Below, piece after piece: positions 11,087 through 23,374 of a stretch of 64,000 nt of DNA. The DNA is from Ophioceras dolichostomum (lineage: Eukaryota; Ascomycota; Sordariomycetes; Magnaporthales; Ophioceraceae). The notes beneath the pieces are model-generated. The model ran no database searches. It was not told the DNA's origin and saw nothing but the letters and a program-made list of their open reading frames with translations. Position 1 is the stretch's first letter, and every line of letters begins with the position of its first letter. Position numbers and translations under genes: made by a program. The DNA lies in NCBI GenBank assembly GCA_003049485.1, contig PYST01000016.1, positions 124,434 through 188,433 on the forward strand, in the 5' to 3' direction.

Positions 11087-13916
11087 TCAGCCAAGAGTGC
11101 GCCCACTGTGAATGGGCTGCACGGTCGCGGCTCTCGGCGCGTTGGCCACGACGTCCGAGAGTATCGGCGAGTTTGGCCCGCTGAAGTGGATGTCGTGGCA
11201 GTGGGATGGAGGCCGGGCCACGAAGCCCTCCTCGCTGAGCGCGCTGAGGTAGCCCGGCCCGACGCGGTCCCTCAACGCCTCGATCTTGCGGCGGTAAAGT
11301 TCACCGCTGACGTCCCACTCCTGCGGCGGCTGCGGCTGCTGCTGGTGCTGGTGCTGCTGGTGCTGCTGGTGCTGCTGGTAAGGAGTTTGGGTCTCGTGAG
11401 AGGAATAAATAGTCGCGGGGGAGGAGAGCTGTCGTGTGAACTCCGTGTTGAGCCTCGGCACCTCCGGAGAAGATTGCTGGGGAATATTCTGGCGATTCAA
11501 GCTTGAGCGACGGGGGGTATCTGGTGCGAGCACAGCAGGGGCGGGGGCGGGCAGGGCTGAGACAACGGGAGGGGCCTGTCTGGGTGACTGCCCATCCGGT
11601 GCGTGGGGAGCCTGGAAGTAGTCCTCATGCCTGAGAACAAGTGGCTGCGTGTCGCTTCTTGACACCGGAACTGCGTACGGCTGACCTCCCACTTGTGGGA
11701 TCGCATGGTTGGTGTCGTTCGTTGCGAGGTCCACAATACGCCTCTTCGGCGCCCTACGCCGGCGAGTGGATGTTGTGTTGACCTCGCTAGCTGTGGCCTT
11801 CGGCGCCGGCCGCTCCTTTCGCAGGACGGCAGGCTCCCTAGGCACGTCATAGATGATTGCCGGCTTAACAACATCAACGGCGGGCATCTCCACAGTGGGT
11901 GGCTTGACCACAGGCACCGCAGGCGGAAGCGGCGCTCGCTCCACAAGATACTTCTTCTCCGAGTAACTCGGCCCTGTCGCATCGATGGTGATGTCCTCGG
12001 TATAACCTGGGGTCTTGCGGAAAAGGTTGAAGATTGTGATGCGGTAGTCACGGTGGGTGCGCGTGAACGGGTTACCCTCGACCCACACCTCCCTGATGTC
12101 CGGGATGCCGGTCAAGCGTGCCAACTCCATCGGATCCGACAAGCGGTTATCCCTCAAGTCCAGTCTTTCCAGTGGATATAGCTTCTCGACGGCTGCCAGC
12201 GATTGCAGCCGGTTGCCACGAAGATTCATCGCTGTGATGGCGGGCAGGGGGTTCCGCGTCAGAGAATGAAGCGAGTCAATCATGCAATGCGAGAGATTAA
12301 GGGCGCGAAGCGCGGTGAGATTGGCGAGACTGTCCGGTATTTGGGTGAAGAGGTTGGAGGAGAGGTCCAGAGAGTGAAGAGTATTCGAGAGCGGAGCCAG
12401 GCTGGCAGCAGGGATGGAGGTAAGCGAGTTGTCCGCCAAGCACAAGTGCTTCAGGAACCTCCACTTAGACGCGGGGAGAATGCCCATAGCGAGGAGATTC
12501 GACGCGCTGTTGCGGGGGTTATGCCACGAGTCGGAAAGACTTGAGTGAGAACTGCCGGACCCCGACCGCCTGACCTTATGGGCATTGCTGCGAACATGAG
12601 ATGCGCCGTTCCTGGAGCTTGGGGGTCGCCGTGGAGAGTTGCTCCTTGGCCGCGACGACTTGCTCGGTGACTTGGGAGGCTCGTCGCTGTCTACTCGAAC
12701 CAGCGAGGGCCGTCTACTATCACTCATCATGGATGGGTTGAAGCTGTTGTCCATGCTACCCTCGCTGTTGAGGGAGCCAATCTGAAGCTCTCCAGTCGAG
12801 TGCCTTGGGTTGGGAGAGCCAGGGGCAGACGTCGACTTGTGCAGCTCGGCGTGAGGAACTGTAGGGCTCCGTCGCGGGCTCGCCGACGTTCCGCCTTGGG
12901 CGGTCGTGGGCGATGCCTGAGACTTGGAGGTTCGCCTGCGGCGCTTGTCCATATCGTCCAGCACAATGTCTATCAGGATGTCTGCGGGGTCCTCTATGCT
13001 CGCTCGCTTCAGGGTCAGGGACCTCAGCTGATCCGCGAGGCGATCCCAGCCGAAGAACTGCCGGAAATCGATGTCGCAAACCTCGAGGGCCTGGACATTC
13101 TTGAAGACGTAGATTGGCACGGCAGAGTCGAAAGGGAACTCTTCGTAGCCACGGATGAGGCGCGCCCTCCAGTCCGGCGCCAGCTTAAGGCACGGGATTT
13201 TAGTAAAGGCGGAGTACAGATACTTCAAATCAGCCTGCGTAGCCACCTTCTGCCTCTCGGTCCGAGCCGCAGATACGCTAGTGCCCAGTCCGAAGCTTGC
13301 CCAGAGAGCAGACATTCCGGACATGACGCTCCGGATGCTAGACACGGAGCGTATCGACCCAACGTCTGATCCGCGGCTCTTGGACCGCTGGGACTGGCCT
13401 AGGAACGACACGTAGTTGGCCGAAGTTGAGCTGTCGTGCAAGTTCTCCAGGCGGACTTTCATCGGCCCAACCGGGATGCCTAGCTCCTCGAAGCGTGAGA
13501 GCAGGTAGAATAGGTGGTGGGGGGTGAGGGCCAGCTTTGCCGACTTCACCGTGTGTGACGTGAGGCTCAAGGTTCCTAGCGAGAGCGCCGCAGCTAGAGA
13601 ACTAGACGTGGACGAGGACGTCGAGGGTCGCTCCGGAATGGTGGGCGACGTGGCAACTCCCGTCGCAATGGACGAGACGCTTTGGGACGGTCCATGCCGT
13701 GGGAGGTTCTGGCGCCTACTGAACTGTAGGGCGTTGGCTAGGGCCTTCTCGTGCGTTCGCACGAAGGTAGCCAGTTGCTGTACATCGCAAGAGACTCCTG
13801 TTAGCACCATATCGTACCAGCTCACAGACAGCAAGAGACCCAAGACACATGGTGTGCGTTTGGTATTGGTGGCATAAGCGGACCTTGATAAACAACTCCC
13901 CGTCTTCTGAGTCCAT
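11087..13916 (-). CDS. Leucine-rich repeat protein, conserved in filamentous fungi
   Basis: Function not recognised; LRR proteins usually serve as interaction scaffolds. Proposed exons: 13916-13884 (only 33 nt, MDSEDGELFIK) and 13777-11087, giving 907 aa. The 106-nt intron has a weak donor (GTCCGC), a strong branch site (TGCTAAC) and acceptor TACAG; joining is phase 0 and gives FIK-QLATFVRTHEKALANAL. Visible parts: Ser-rich linker about 45-80; a globular region about 85-290; a Ser/Arg/Pro-rich basic linker about 290-440; five or so LRRs about 450-585 (LCLADNSLTSIP, LHSLDLSSNLFTQIP, LRALNLSHC, ITAMNLRGNRLQSL, LERLDLRDNRLSDP) with an LRR-cap-like WVEGNPFTRTHRDYR; a proline-rich tail with a Gln/His run near residues 790-815. 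A membrane segment or signal peptide is not apparent. Start chosen because the upstream micro-exon restores a good Kozak context (CAACCATGG). Confidence 0.85.
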
Positions 13917-15030
13917 GGTTGCGTGTTTACGGGTGTGGATGCATTGGATAAGGTCGAAGGAGAAGATATTGGAAGCGTTGAGTCGGGTGGGAGGGTAGGA
14001 GCTCTATGCTAGATGATAGCAGCTCGTCCTTGTGCGGTCGCCGTGTCCGATAGGTTCGCCGTCTTGTTGAGCCAACCTCGTGTATGGGCGCGAGTCCAAC
14101 CGCAACCTATGTCGAGGCCATATGTCAGCAACTCGTGTTTAGCCAGGATGGGAGGCTGAAAGTAGTAGCCTCGACGGAAGATAGGCAACAAGAGCGGCGG
14201 TATAGAGATAACGGGTGTAGCGACGAAATCAGTGGTATTGGGAGTAGCAGCAGCAAGAGGAAAGCAAGCAACAGCGGACGCAGCAATAGCAGTAACGGCA
14301 GTAGCAAGATACACGCGGAGAACGAAGCAGATGGAGATATTGTCTGCAATGAAAACGTGCACGCGAGGCGACCGCCAAGCCCCAACGGATATATCGAACA
14401 GCGGCGACGGCTAGTCACGGAGCAGAATATGACGGCATTCGCGGCCCAGCCTCGCCTCTGGTGGGGTTGGAAAAAAGTGCGCAGCAAATGTCAAGTGACT
14501 CCCGAGGCGGTTGTGGTCGAGGCCTCCTCTCCAGTATCGGGCGGCGCAGGCGGACGACGGCCACTCGATGACTAGCCTCCGACGTTGGCCAGGGCTTGGA
14601 GGCCGGTATGGTCGTTTCAAACAAGTCGTTATCGGTGTCGGTTGCGTCGAAAAGTAGGAGTCGGCAAAATCGAGGCGTCCAGGAGCGGCGGAGGGCGATG
14701 AGAAGGGCCAGGAGGGAAAACATACATTTGATCACGCGGGGCAGTTTTGGGCCGGGGGAACATTCCCAAGGCTCAAGGCCTGGCACATACACGCAAGGAA
14801 TAGCGGGAAAACATGAGATGGAAGATAGCGAGCGGGGACATCTGTGGCCTCCTCCGGCCTCGTGAAATGGAAAATGTGGGCAAAAAAAAGAGACAAAGAG
14901 AAAGAGAGAGACAGGGAGAGCGAGACACCGAAAGCTAGGGCGTGCGCGAGAGAGACCAAGAGTCACCAAAACACGCAAGAGGCACAAGCAGAGCGATAGG
15001 CGAACCGATAAATTCATGGGCTGGCAGATA

Positions 15031-15049
15031 GGCAGGCAGGCAGGCAGGC
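15031..15049. repeat. GGCA tetranucleotide repeat
   Basis: Nearly five perfect GGCA units follow GATA; a plain microsatellite in non-coding DNA. Confidence 0.8.
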
Positions 15050-15780
15050 GAGAGGCAACGGTGATCGAGTGCAAGACCTTAGGCGACGAGGCGGAATGGT
15101 GAGGAATGTCCATAGGGAATGTGTGTGAAGCTTACAGTTTCGAAGGTCTGCGCGGGATGAGGGGGATGGGATGCCTCCTCAAAGTGAATCCGGTCGCTCT
15201 AGAAAGGCGAGACGGAGACCAGCAAAAGCCTCGACGAGCTGCGCGACGGCACAACGAAAACTGGGAGGACGGAGGAAAGAAAAAAGGAAGAAGGAAAAGC
15301 TAAAGAAAGCAAAGGAAGGACTAGGTTGAGAGAGAAGTCGACCGTCGCCGACGATGGAAAGCAGTGAAGCTTTCCCACTCTCACACTCTGCACTCTGCAC
15401 TCTCTCGACAGTGTGCTCACGATAGGTGCACCACAGAGGGGAAGGAAAGCAACGGAAATGGACTCCTCTGCGCAGGCGTAGTGGGCGGGGCTAGCGTTTA
15501 ATAATTTCGATGGGTTGCTCGCACCACAGAGGCTGACCGGAAAAGACCCTTCATCCTGCGCCGCTAGTGGTATCTGCAATCTCCAACGCCCCAGTGCCAG
15601 GTTGCAGCTCAGTGGCCAGCGACTTGACAGTGGCAGAGTGGGTGGGCTAGGGTGGCCTAGGGGGTGGGCAGGCAAGCAGGGTACAGGCGGCGGAGCCGGG
15701 GTGTGCCCTTGTCCGTACCCCTCATCCAGGATCCGGGGGTGATTCACTCCAGAGAGGAAGGGCTTGCAAAACACCACCCG

Positions 15781-15804
15781 AGTTCTCGAGTTCTCGAGTT
15801 CTCG
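15781..15804. repeat. Three perfect copies of AGTTCTCG
   Basis: Three head-to-tail 8-bp units. Each CTCGAG junction makes a short palindrome. No associated gene is visible. Confidence 0.85.
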
Positions 15805-18476
15805 ATGGCGCAAACACGCCAGACATCATGACGACGAAAAAGGGTCTGTGGCCTCCGAATTCGCTTCTTTCGTTTGGCATTCTCGTCTGCAGAAACAACC
15901 CATCGCTCCCATCCACCGATGTACGTATTGTACAACAGACACATGAGGGAACGATGACGGGGATTTTTCCTCATCTATTTTTTTCTCGCTCCCCTCATTC
16001 TTGTGCGGCGCGAAGTGAGCAGTTCAAGTTGCCTCAATCCTCTTTGCCGCCGCCTGCCAGAAGGCGGGCAATGCATCTGGCCAATAATGGGCGCTTTGCT
16101 AGGGGGTGCATTAGCACTTGCAGCAACTCGCAGCAAACTCTTGCCCTCTTACGCAGGTCTGCATGTCTCAAAACTTTCGCAATCGTGTACCACTTTCCCA
16201 GGCTATCGCCGTGACTGTGACGCCTTCCGTAAATTATTTTGTGCACCGGCTCGGTGTCCAGCCCTCAGAGCGCATCTGAAACGGTTCCTCACTTTTTATA
16301 TATCTAGAACGAGCCTCCCTGACCTTGCGCGCCCGCGCGAAGTGAGGCGAGCGTCAACAACTCCTGAGGAGCGTAAAGGCATCTTCCTGGTGGCCACGAG
16401 ATACGACCACTGTTGTAAGCGTGCTCAGATTGATTGGATCTTCGCGGATTTTGCCACGGGGACCTGGTCAGCTCGTTGGTGACCCAGCTAAAATCGAAGG
16501 GCTCGAAAGGGCTCCGCCCACTGGCCTGGTTTCACGGTCGCTGCCGCTCAGTGCAGTGCTCCCGCAGCTGCTATGGAACCTGCGTTCGCTGTCATCGATG
16601 CAGGCCGCTGGCGGCCACTGGCGTGAGCGCAGTGAGCAAACCTGGAACTTATCCGTTCTGGACATCTGGTCTTTGACATCTACAACAGGTAGCACCTTCG
16701 TAACGGAGGGATCATTGAAATGATAAAAACAACAAACAACAACGCCGCTGGGGGCGATGAGAACCTCATCTCCAAGAAGACCCCTCATCCTCTTGTTTAC
16801 CCTTTGTTTACTTTCTTGTTTGCTTCCACAATATTTCCAGCCCGATTCGGACATTATAACAGATTCATGCGCTGCCGTTTTAGTGGCCATGGCTATAAAT
16901 TACGGCGCCACTTGGAGTCAGCCAGGGTGTGATCTCTTGTCCTTTTTGATAAGGACGGCTATGGTACCTCTTGTTTCACGCCGCCAGCTGAGCCGTCCGA
17001 AGCGACGAAAAGTCGAGAAGGTCCAAAAAGAAAAAGAAAGAAAACTCCGAAAGCACACATCAGTTACAAAATGCGGTGAGCGATAAAGCATTCCCGTTGG
17101 ATAATAGAAAGTCCAATATTGCATTCCATATATTGAGGAACGGGATTCTATCCACCACCATCTTAGAAGTTCGTCGTCGTCCAGTCGCTGGTTTCCCTCG
17201 CCGTTGGGGAACCTCGACTAGGGTCCGACAACCCCCCTCCCCCGGCCAAGCGCTTTCGGCCAAGGGTCCGCATGCACAGCAAGATCTCGAAAAGTCTGTG
17301 CGCCAGCTCGACCAGGCCGCTTCGTTCAGCACCACATGCACACCAAAATTAGCCCCCTCCTGCACGTTCGGCTCACGAAGGATGGCGCTGGTGGCCAGCA
17401 AGTGGTCACTGCTCACCTGCTAGCGGCTGTCATGGTCGTCCACTCCAAGGCCGCTGCGGCTTGTCAAGCTCTTGTCTGAGTGGATCCTCAAGTGAGCTGA
17501 AGGCCCGAGGAGGTCCACGGCCCGGCCTCATGACGGGCGACGATCACTCCAACAAGATCCGTCAACTTTATCTTTCCCTCCCGTCCGAGTTCTCTCTCTC
17601 CGTCTTTCTTTGTCAATTGGGATACGACACTCAAAAGAGACGGACCCATCTATTCACAATGGAGAGCGTCTGTGCTACTACGTGCTGCCCGCACGCAGAC
17701 GCACGCAGTCTCCTCCCTCTCGCTCGTGCCATCAAGGCGGAGCTGCGGGTGTTAATTATGTCATACCTCCACCTCGTCAGCAAGAGGCGGGACGTGATTG
17801 GGATTGAACAATGTCATATTGCGCTCTGGACCTCAAGAGTCGCTTCAAGGAAGCAAAGGAGACGAAGCACCACGCTAAACCCCTCCCTATGTGCCCTCTG
17901 TGGGTGACCTCGCTGTCACCTCATCCTGCAAAGCACACCAGGCCACTCCCACCCGGATGGATGCGGGATGGATGGGGCGGCGGGCGCTTTCTCCAGTGCA
18001 AAGTCGGTCCTAGTGGTGTACAACCAGAGGGAATGATGGGAGATAGCTTGGTCGGTTCACCACCGCCAAGTCACAAGTCAGGCCCTCAAGAAACACGCGG
18101 TAGACCGGACAAATTCCACCACCCAAGGAAGATGAGTCGCGGATAGTCACGTTTGCTACATGACTCGAACTCTGTGCTGCGATTTTTCCCTTGGTGTTGC
18201 AGTCGTTGCACCTCACGAGCCTTTGGAGCCATTCCTTGAGTGTCGTCTTGTCTCTCTTCTTTTGTCTCGTCTCTCGCTGCCGCTCCGCCGTCGCCAGTCG
18301 CAACCCACCATCTTTTCCAGCGCCCGGCAGGCCGGCAGACCGCCGACGAAGGCAGGCGATTCCACTTTCAGTTTCTGATAATTCAACTGGACGCCCCCCG
18401 TCTTTCGGGTGTGTGCATCATGCGGTGTTCATGTCGCACCGAATCAGCAGCAGCAATTCCTTCCTGCTGCTTCCTG

Positions 18477-18512
18477 CTGCCGCTGGTGCTGCCGCTGGTG
18501 CTGCCGCTGGTG
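18477..18512. repeat. Three perfect copies of a 12-mer
   Basis: The unit CTGCCGCTGGTG is repeated three times in tandem, preceded by TTCCTGCTGC units. The length is a multiple of three, so it stays open in several frames and inflates spurious open frames here. Confidence 0.85.
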
Positions 18513-18621
18513 AAGGAGCAGTCTCGATTCGATGCCGACCGACCCCGATATCTCTCTCTCTCCCCACTCCCTTGCCCACCCTCTGCCCTCCCTTGCGAGA
18601 AGCAAAAGCCGCCGCCGCATA

Positions 18622-18647
18622 GCATGGCATGGCATGGCACGGCATGC
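18622..18647. repeat. GGCAT pentanucleotide repeat
   Basis: About four to five GCATG/GGCAT units, one carrying a T-to-C change. Non-coding context. Confidence 0.75.
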
Positions 18648-21600
18648 AGTCTCACCGCCAGTCGAACACACATTGTCGACACCGACTTGCCCACACCCCG
18701 TGTCTCATCGCCCTGATACGACGGATTTATCCTGTCACAACGACCATCCCTTGCTTTTTAGCTTCCTGCTCCCAGTGGAGATTTGGGGTTTTGGAGAATG
18801 GCTCCTGATTGACCTAATCGACGCTTCCGAATCGAGCAATCATTGTCAGCCTCGTGGACATGTGCTCGTCCAACGCGACCAACGCCCAGCGATCGGCCAC
18901 TGCGTTTGAAACTAGTCTTGTGCAAGTCCCCATATTTGCCCTAGTGCTGAGCGAGCCCGGTGCCGGTGCCCCAGCAGCGATTCTCATCGGCTATGTGCTG
19001 CGTGGTTATTGTGATACCAGCACAGAGTTTGCAGAGCTTAGGCATCCTCGCGACTTGTTTGGGAGGGTGGTAGAAGACCAAGGATCACACAGTCTGCATC
19101 CTGCACATCAGAAATTCCATGATGCTTGCTAAATGCACATTGCACTGGATTAAGGCGGGAGGGCGGGATGAAGGGAAAGAAAATAAGAAAAAAAAATTGA
19201 GATGGCGGTGGGAATATGCATGTAGGTATCCTGCAGGTTTCGCTGTTGGAAGGTGGTGGTGTGAAGCCGGATGCACCTTTTTGCGAGAGGCGTCGTCTTT
19301 GGCCCCCTACTCGCTCAACCATCCAGTAAGCCATGGTGCCCGTGTCCACCAAACCCTAAGACCGTCTAGTCTCTCGCCGCCTCAACCCCTCAAGATCTTC
19401 GAGATCTTCGTCTTTGAAGAGAGGAGAAAGTCATCGTCACACGCAAGACGTGGATGAGCGGCGTTGGTACATACTCTAATCGGAGTGTGGCCAACGAAAT
19501 ATCCAATGGTTGGTTGTACGGAGCAGGCCCCCAAACCACTATCCCCAGTTGGCAGGCTGATGACCCAAGTGCCGCCAAGCTCTTGAATGCCATGACCAGT
19601 CAGCGGCCGCTATCGTTGATAGACAGAAGGAGAGAAGGTGGCCGACGGGGGATTGAGGGATCATCAAGCAGTCTCTTTCCCAAAGAGGCTACCCGGCCCC
19701 AGTACCAAGAGCGAGCTTGTCCAGGTGAGGTGGTGGGCCACGGCCGTGCGCAAACATCAGGGTTGGGTGAACGGAACGGAACTTTCCAACTTCCCATTCC
19801 TGCCTGCCTTGCGAAAAAAAAAAAAAATCAAGAAGCACGGCAAGGATGGGAGGCATGTTCAACGGCCACCCACTAGCTCGCTTCCCGCGGCTGTCACCAA
19901 AAAACAAATATGGGATAGAATTTCTAGTCCGATCCCTTCAGTCGGTCAGTCAGGCATGAGAAACAGAGAATTGAGAGCCAGAGTCAGTGTCGCCTCTTCC
20001 TCTTCCGCCCTTATCAACAGCCTCACAAAACGAGCCGAGATATCACACACCCCATCACGGATCTACAGTCAGCTCAAAGGAAAATCTTTTCCCTCTGTCC
20101 ATGGAGAGCGAGCCTCGAGATCTGATACGTCAATGGCTCTCACTCACCGCTCATCCCAATTTTGGGGGATTTTTTTTTTCTTTTTTCTTTTTCTCCCATC
20201 TTCATACCCTCCATCTCCATTGTGTGCCGTGCTCGCATGCGATATCGACGACTACGACGACGATATCGACATTGAGTGGAGAGGAAGATTTTTTTTTCTC
20301 TTTTGTGTGCCCTCGCCATGCATGGAGGGGTACTGGTCTACCATCCACGGTCTCCATCCCTTCTGTCAACCGGTGGCACAGATGATATCTATCATCATCC
20401 ATGCAAGCTGCGTGCATTGCGCTGCATGCAGGCAGCCCCATCCATCCCCCTCCGACTGCAGACTTCCGATACCACACGCCACTCTTTCTTCATTCTCGTA
20501 AGGTACCGACGAAAAGAAAAAGATGAGCAGAGAGGAAGGGGAAAAAACTGTTGGTGATGATGGTTGTAAATGTTTCCCCAAGACCGCAACCGTCGCAGCA
20601 GTCGGAATCTCTTGCGTCAACCGCCAGTGAATGGTTTGGTACGGAGTACCTATCGGCTAAAAAATTATGACGATAACGCCTGAGGACCCTCATGAGGGGC
20701 AGTGCGGGGCATTGCCTAACTTTTTTTTTCTCGATCTCGTGGGGGGCCGATCTCAGAAGGCCAGGTGATCCAAGTTGGAGCCAAGTTTATTCATGGCCCC
20801 CGCGAATCAATCCCGCGCTCTTCACGTAAGGAGAACTAACTATCCGGACGGCCGGATTAGACGATTAAGCTACTAAACAACACTAACAGCTTCTCAAGAA
20901 CCTGAATGGAATCAGAATGGAACTTGGTCGTTTAGTAGGTTCGTTCTGCTGCCCGCCGTCGCGCCCCCCTCCACGACTTGATGGTGCCCCTCCATATATT
21001 GGCCTGTGCGCCAATCTTTGATCATCCCCACGCATCATCCCTTCCGGTTTCGGGGTGATTCTTTGGGAGAGGAAAGCCGCCTGTCCTGGTCATGCATGCA
21101 TATATCGGACCCTGGGCAGGTCGGACAGAGCAATGATCTTCGACTGTCTATTCTACTCGATCTATAATGGCTTGAAGTCACCTATACTGTACTATCTACT
21201 GCATACAACTAGTACGCAGGCTTTTACGACAACGTGCTTCGTGTAACGACGTCGTTGGGCCGTGAGGAGTATTCTCACGGCGATGCTTGCCTCCCCGGCC
21301 CCTGACCGCCTGCCCACGATGAGGGGACTAAAGAGCAACGAGCGACGATGGACCCACGCGGTGACATGGAACACTCATACACCAAGAACAGAACAGAAAC
21401 CAACGTATATTTGCAGCTAGATAGGTAGCTTCCTTGGTTCTAATTCCCAGCGGATCCTGCCAGCTGGCCTGTCCAGTCATCCATCCCATTTTCATCCCAT
21501 CTTCCGCCCTGCAACCGGACCCAAAGCTCTCCGGGACGGACGGCATCTGCGATTGCCGCAAACGCACAGACGGAGAAGATCGGAAGGCTTGCGGAGGGCA

Positions 21601-23374
21601 GGCCATCCCGGCGGCGGAGCCACCACTAACCACCTCTACCGTCTGGCGCCAGCGAGCTAGCAGAGGACCAAGGAACTGGGTCTAAGAAATAATATTCGAT
21701 AGCAATATCAGGAGGGTTGGTTTACCGGCCTCTTTCTCGGCTCCTCCTCCCTCAACCATCCATGGTCCTTCTCTTCTATATTTTTCAAGGATTCTTGGGG
21801 TTTCTTGTGTTTCTGTTTGTGCGAGGCCGGGTGTTCCTTCCAAGCCACCGACCCCCCTCCCGATGGCGCGATGGTGATCCGTTGAGGTCCATTATCATAT
21901 CATATCATTCCCTTCCTGATCATCTGGTCTTTTTCTCCTCTCCCCTGTGCGTGGACTCGTTTTACATTTCCCCCGCCGTCGCTTCCCGCTAGTAGGGTCC
22001 GGTGGCCTGAGCTTTGTATTTCCAGCTCGTTCGTTCCTATCGACGGGTGCCCCTGGTCTTTTTTGGGGCCGATCATCGGTAGAGTAATGGATACCTGTTG
22101 GGAAATCGCCTTCGCTCTACAGATTTGTTTAGTCTCCTCGCCCCTGCATGCGAAATCTCCTGCGTGTCTCTTCCCCGTTTTTTCCTAGGTTCTCTTCTTT
22201 CCCCTCCATCAAGAACTTCCACCTACCACTTTTCTTTCATGGTGACTCGCACTTGTTAATGCCGGTCGGGACATCAACAGCCGGGGCGCCATCGGCCAAA
22301 GGGTCGGGTGGGGCACCGCCCCGTTGTCGATACGTCACAGGCGGACTGGGCACTGCGACTTCATCCAATCTTGAACCTCCTTTTTCCAGGGTTTGCGCTG
22401 CGTGCAATGGTTATTACCTGCGTCGCCAGCGTCGCCAGCTTTGTGATCGGGTTGACGAAATTTGGCGTGTTGACGTACGCACAACGAATGGGGCGGTCCC
22501 TTGACGACTCGATGGAGATACCGTCATCACCTCCTGATCTCTTCTATGCGTACTCAACCCACACGAAAAGGGAATGTGATATGTTGGTGCGGCAGTTGTG
22601 CAGTTGTGCTTTCGCCCAACTCGCCAATGCAGGGTCCAGTGACGTACAACGTGCAGCTCAATATCCCCCCAGCGGAGGATCACCACGATTGCATGTCCGA
22701 TTCTGACTGGATCAGAGGAGGAGGGAGGCGCCGTCTAAACCTCCGGGGAGGCTGTCCACAAGGTGGCAATGTGGAAATGGGATGTTGTGTAACCCCCTCA
22801 ATTCATCTTCTGAGCCGTCCAGCACGGGCCTGCAATAAAGGCAGTGCTACAGAGGAGGCATGAGCCGATATTGATGGACTGGTTCTTTTGATCGACAGCA
22901 GTTGACAACTGCAAGAATTAAGTTCTCCGGTTCTGCCAAATCTATTCTGAGTGACATGGTACTCACTCAACCGGGCACAGACGGTTTGCCGGTTTGCCAA
23001 GATGAATATCAATATCGAACTCTCTACCGTCTGCCAAGCAGATGCCGTAGCCACAGAAGTGGTGACGGCGAGCGCCTGGCGAGATGAAGAGATAGGTAGG
23101 CATATGGAGGGAGTGCAGGCCATGTGCGTCTTCAAAACGCTGCCCCGGACTCTGTAGTCAGCTAGTAGAGCAATCGAGCGCGCTTCTTTGTCACCTCGAG
23201 TTGGGCCGAAGAGTTCGAGACGCAGATGGGTGTATTGATACGTAGGTAGTTACAAGTGCAAGTTACAAGGGTAGGTACTGTATGATGCAATAGCAGCAGT
23301 GGTTAGTCTCGTCATGTCAGAGGGATCAAGGAAGGCGGATCTTTCCTCTGCATGCACCTCTTCTATCTCTTAGC

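Larger units (their letters stand above)
13917..23374. other. 9.4-kb region with no supportable gene
   Basis: The region lies between the 5' end of the LRR gene and the 3' end of the TMEM223-like gene. Base composition is mixed, neither AT-rich nor obviously RIP-degraded. Many open frames of 60-290 codons occur, but they overlap on both strands, run through poly-T, poly-A or CT tracts and show no domain. The longest is 19638-20501 plus. It contains small repeats at 15031-15049, 15781-15804, 18477-18512 and 18622-18647. Candidate contents are a long LRR-gene leader, non-coding transcripts or a very diverged gene; none can be supported from sequence alone. Confidence 0.5.

Noticed and set aside
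14415..15113. 232-codon minus-strand open frame with hydrophobic stretches
   Set aside because: Composition follows simple CT-rich repeats (GGCA, GAGA) and there is no conserved-looking segment.
19638..20501. 287-codon plus-strand open frame
   Set aside because: It passes through A and T homopolymers, has no domain, and overlaps several equally open frames on both strands.
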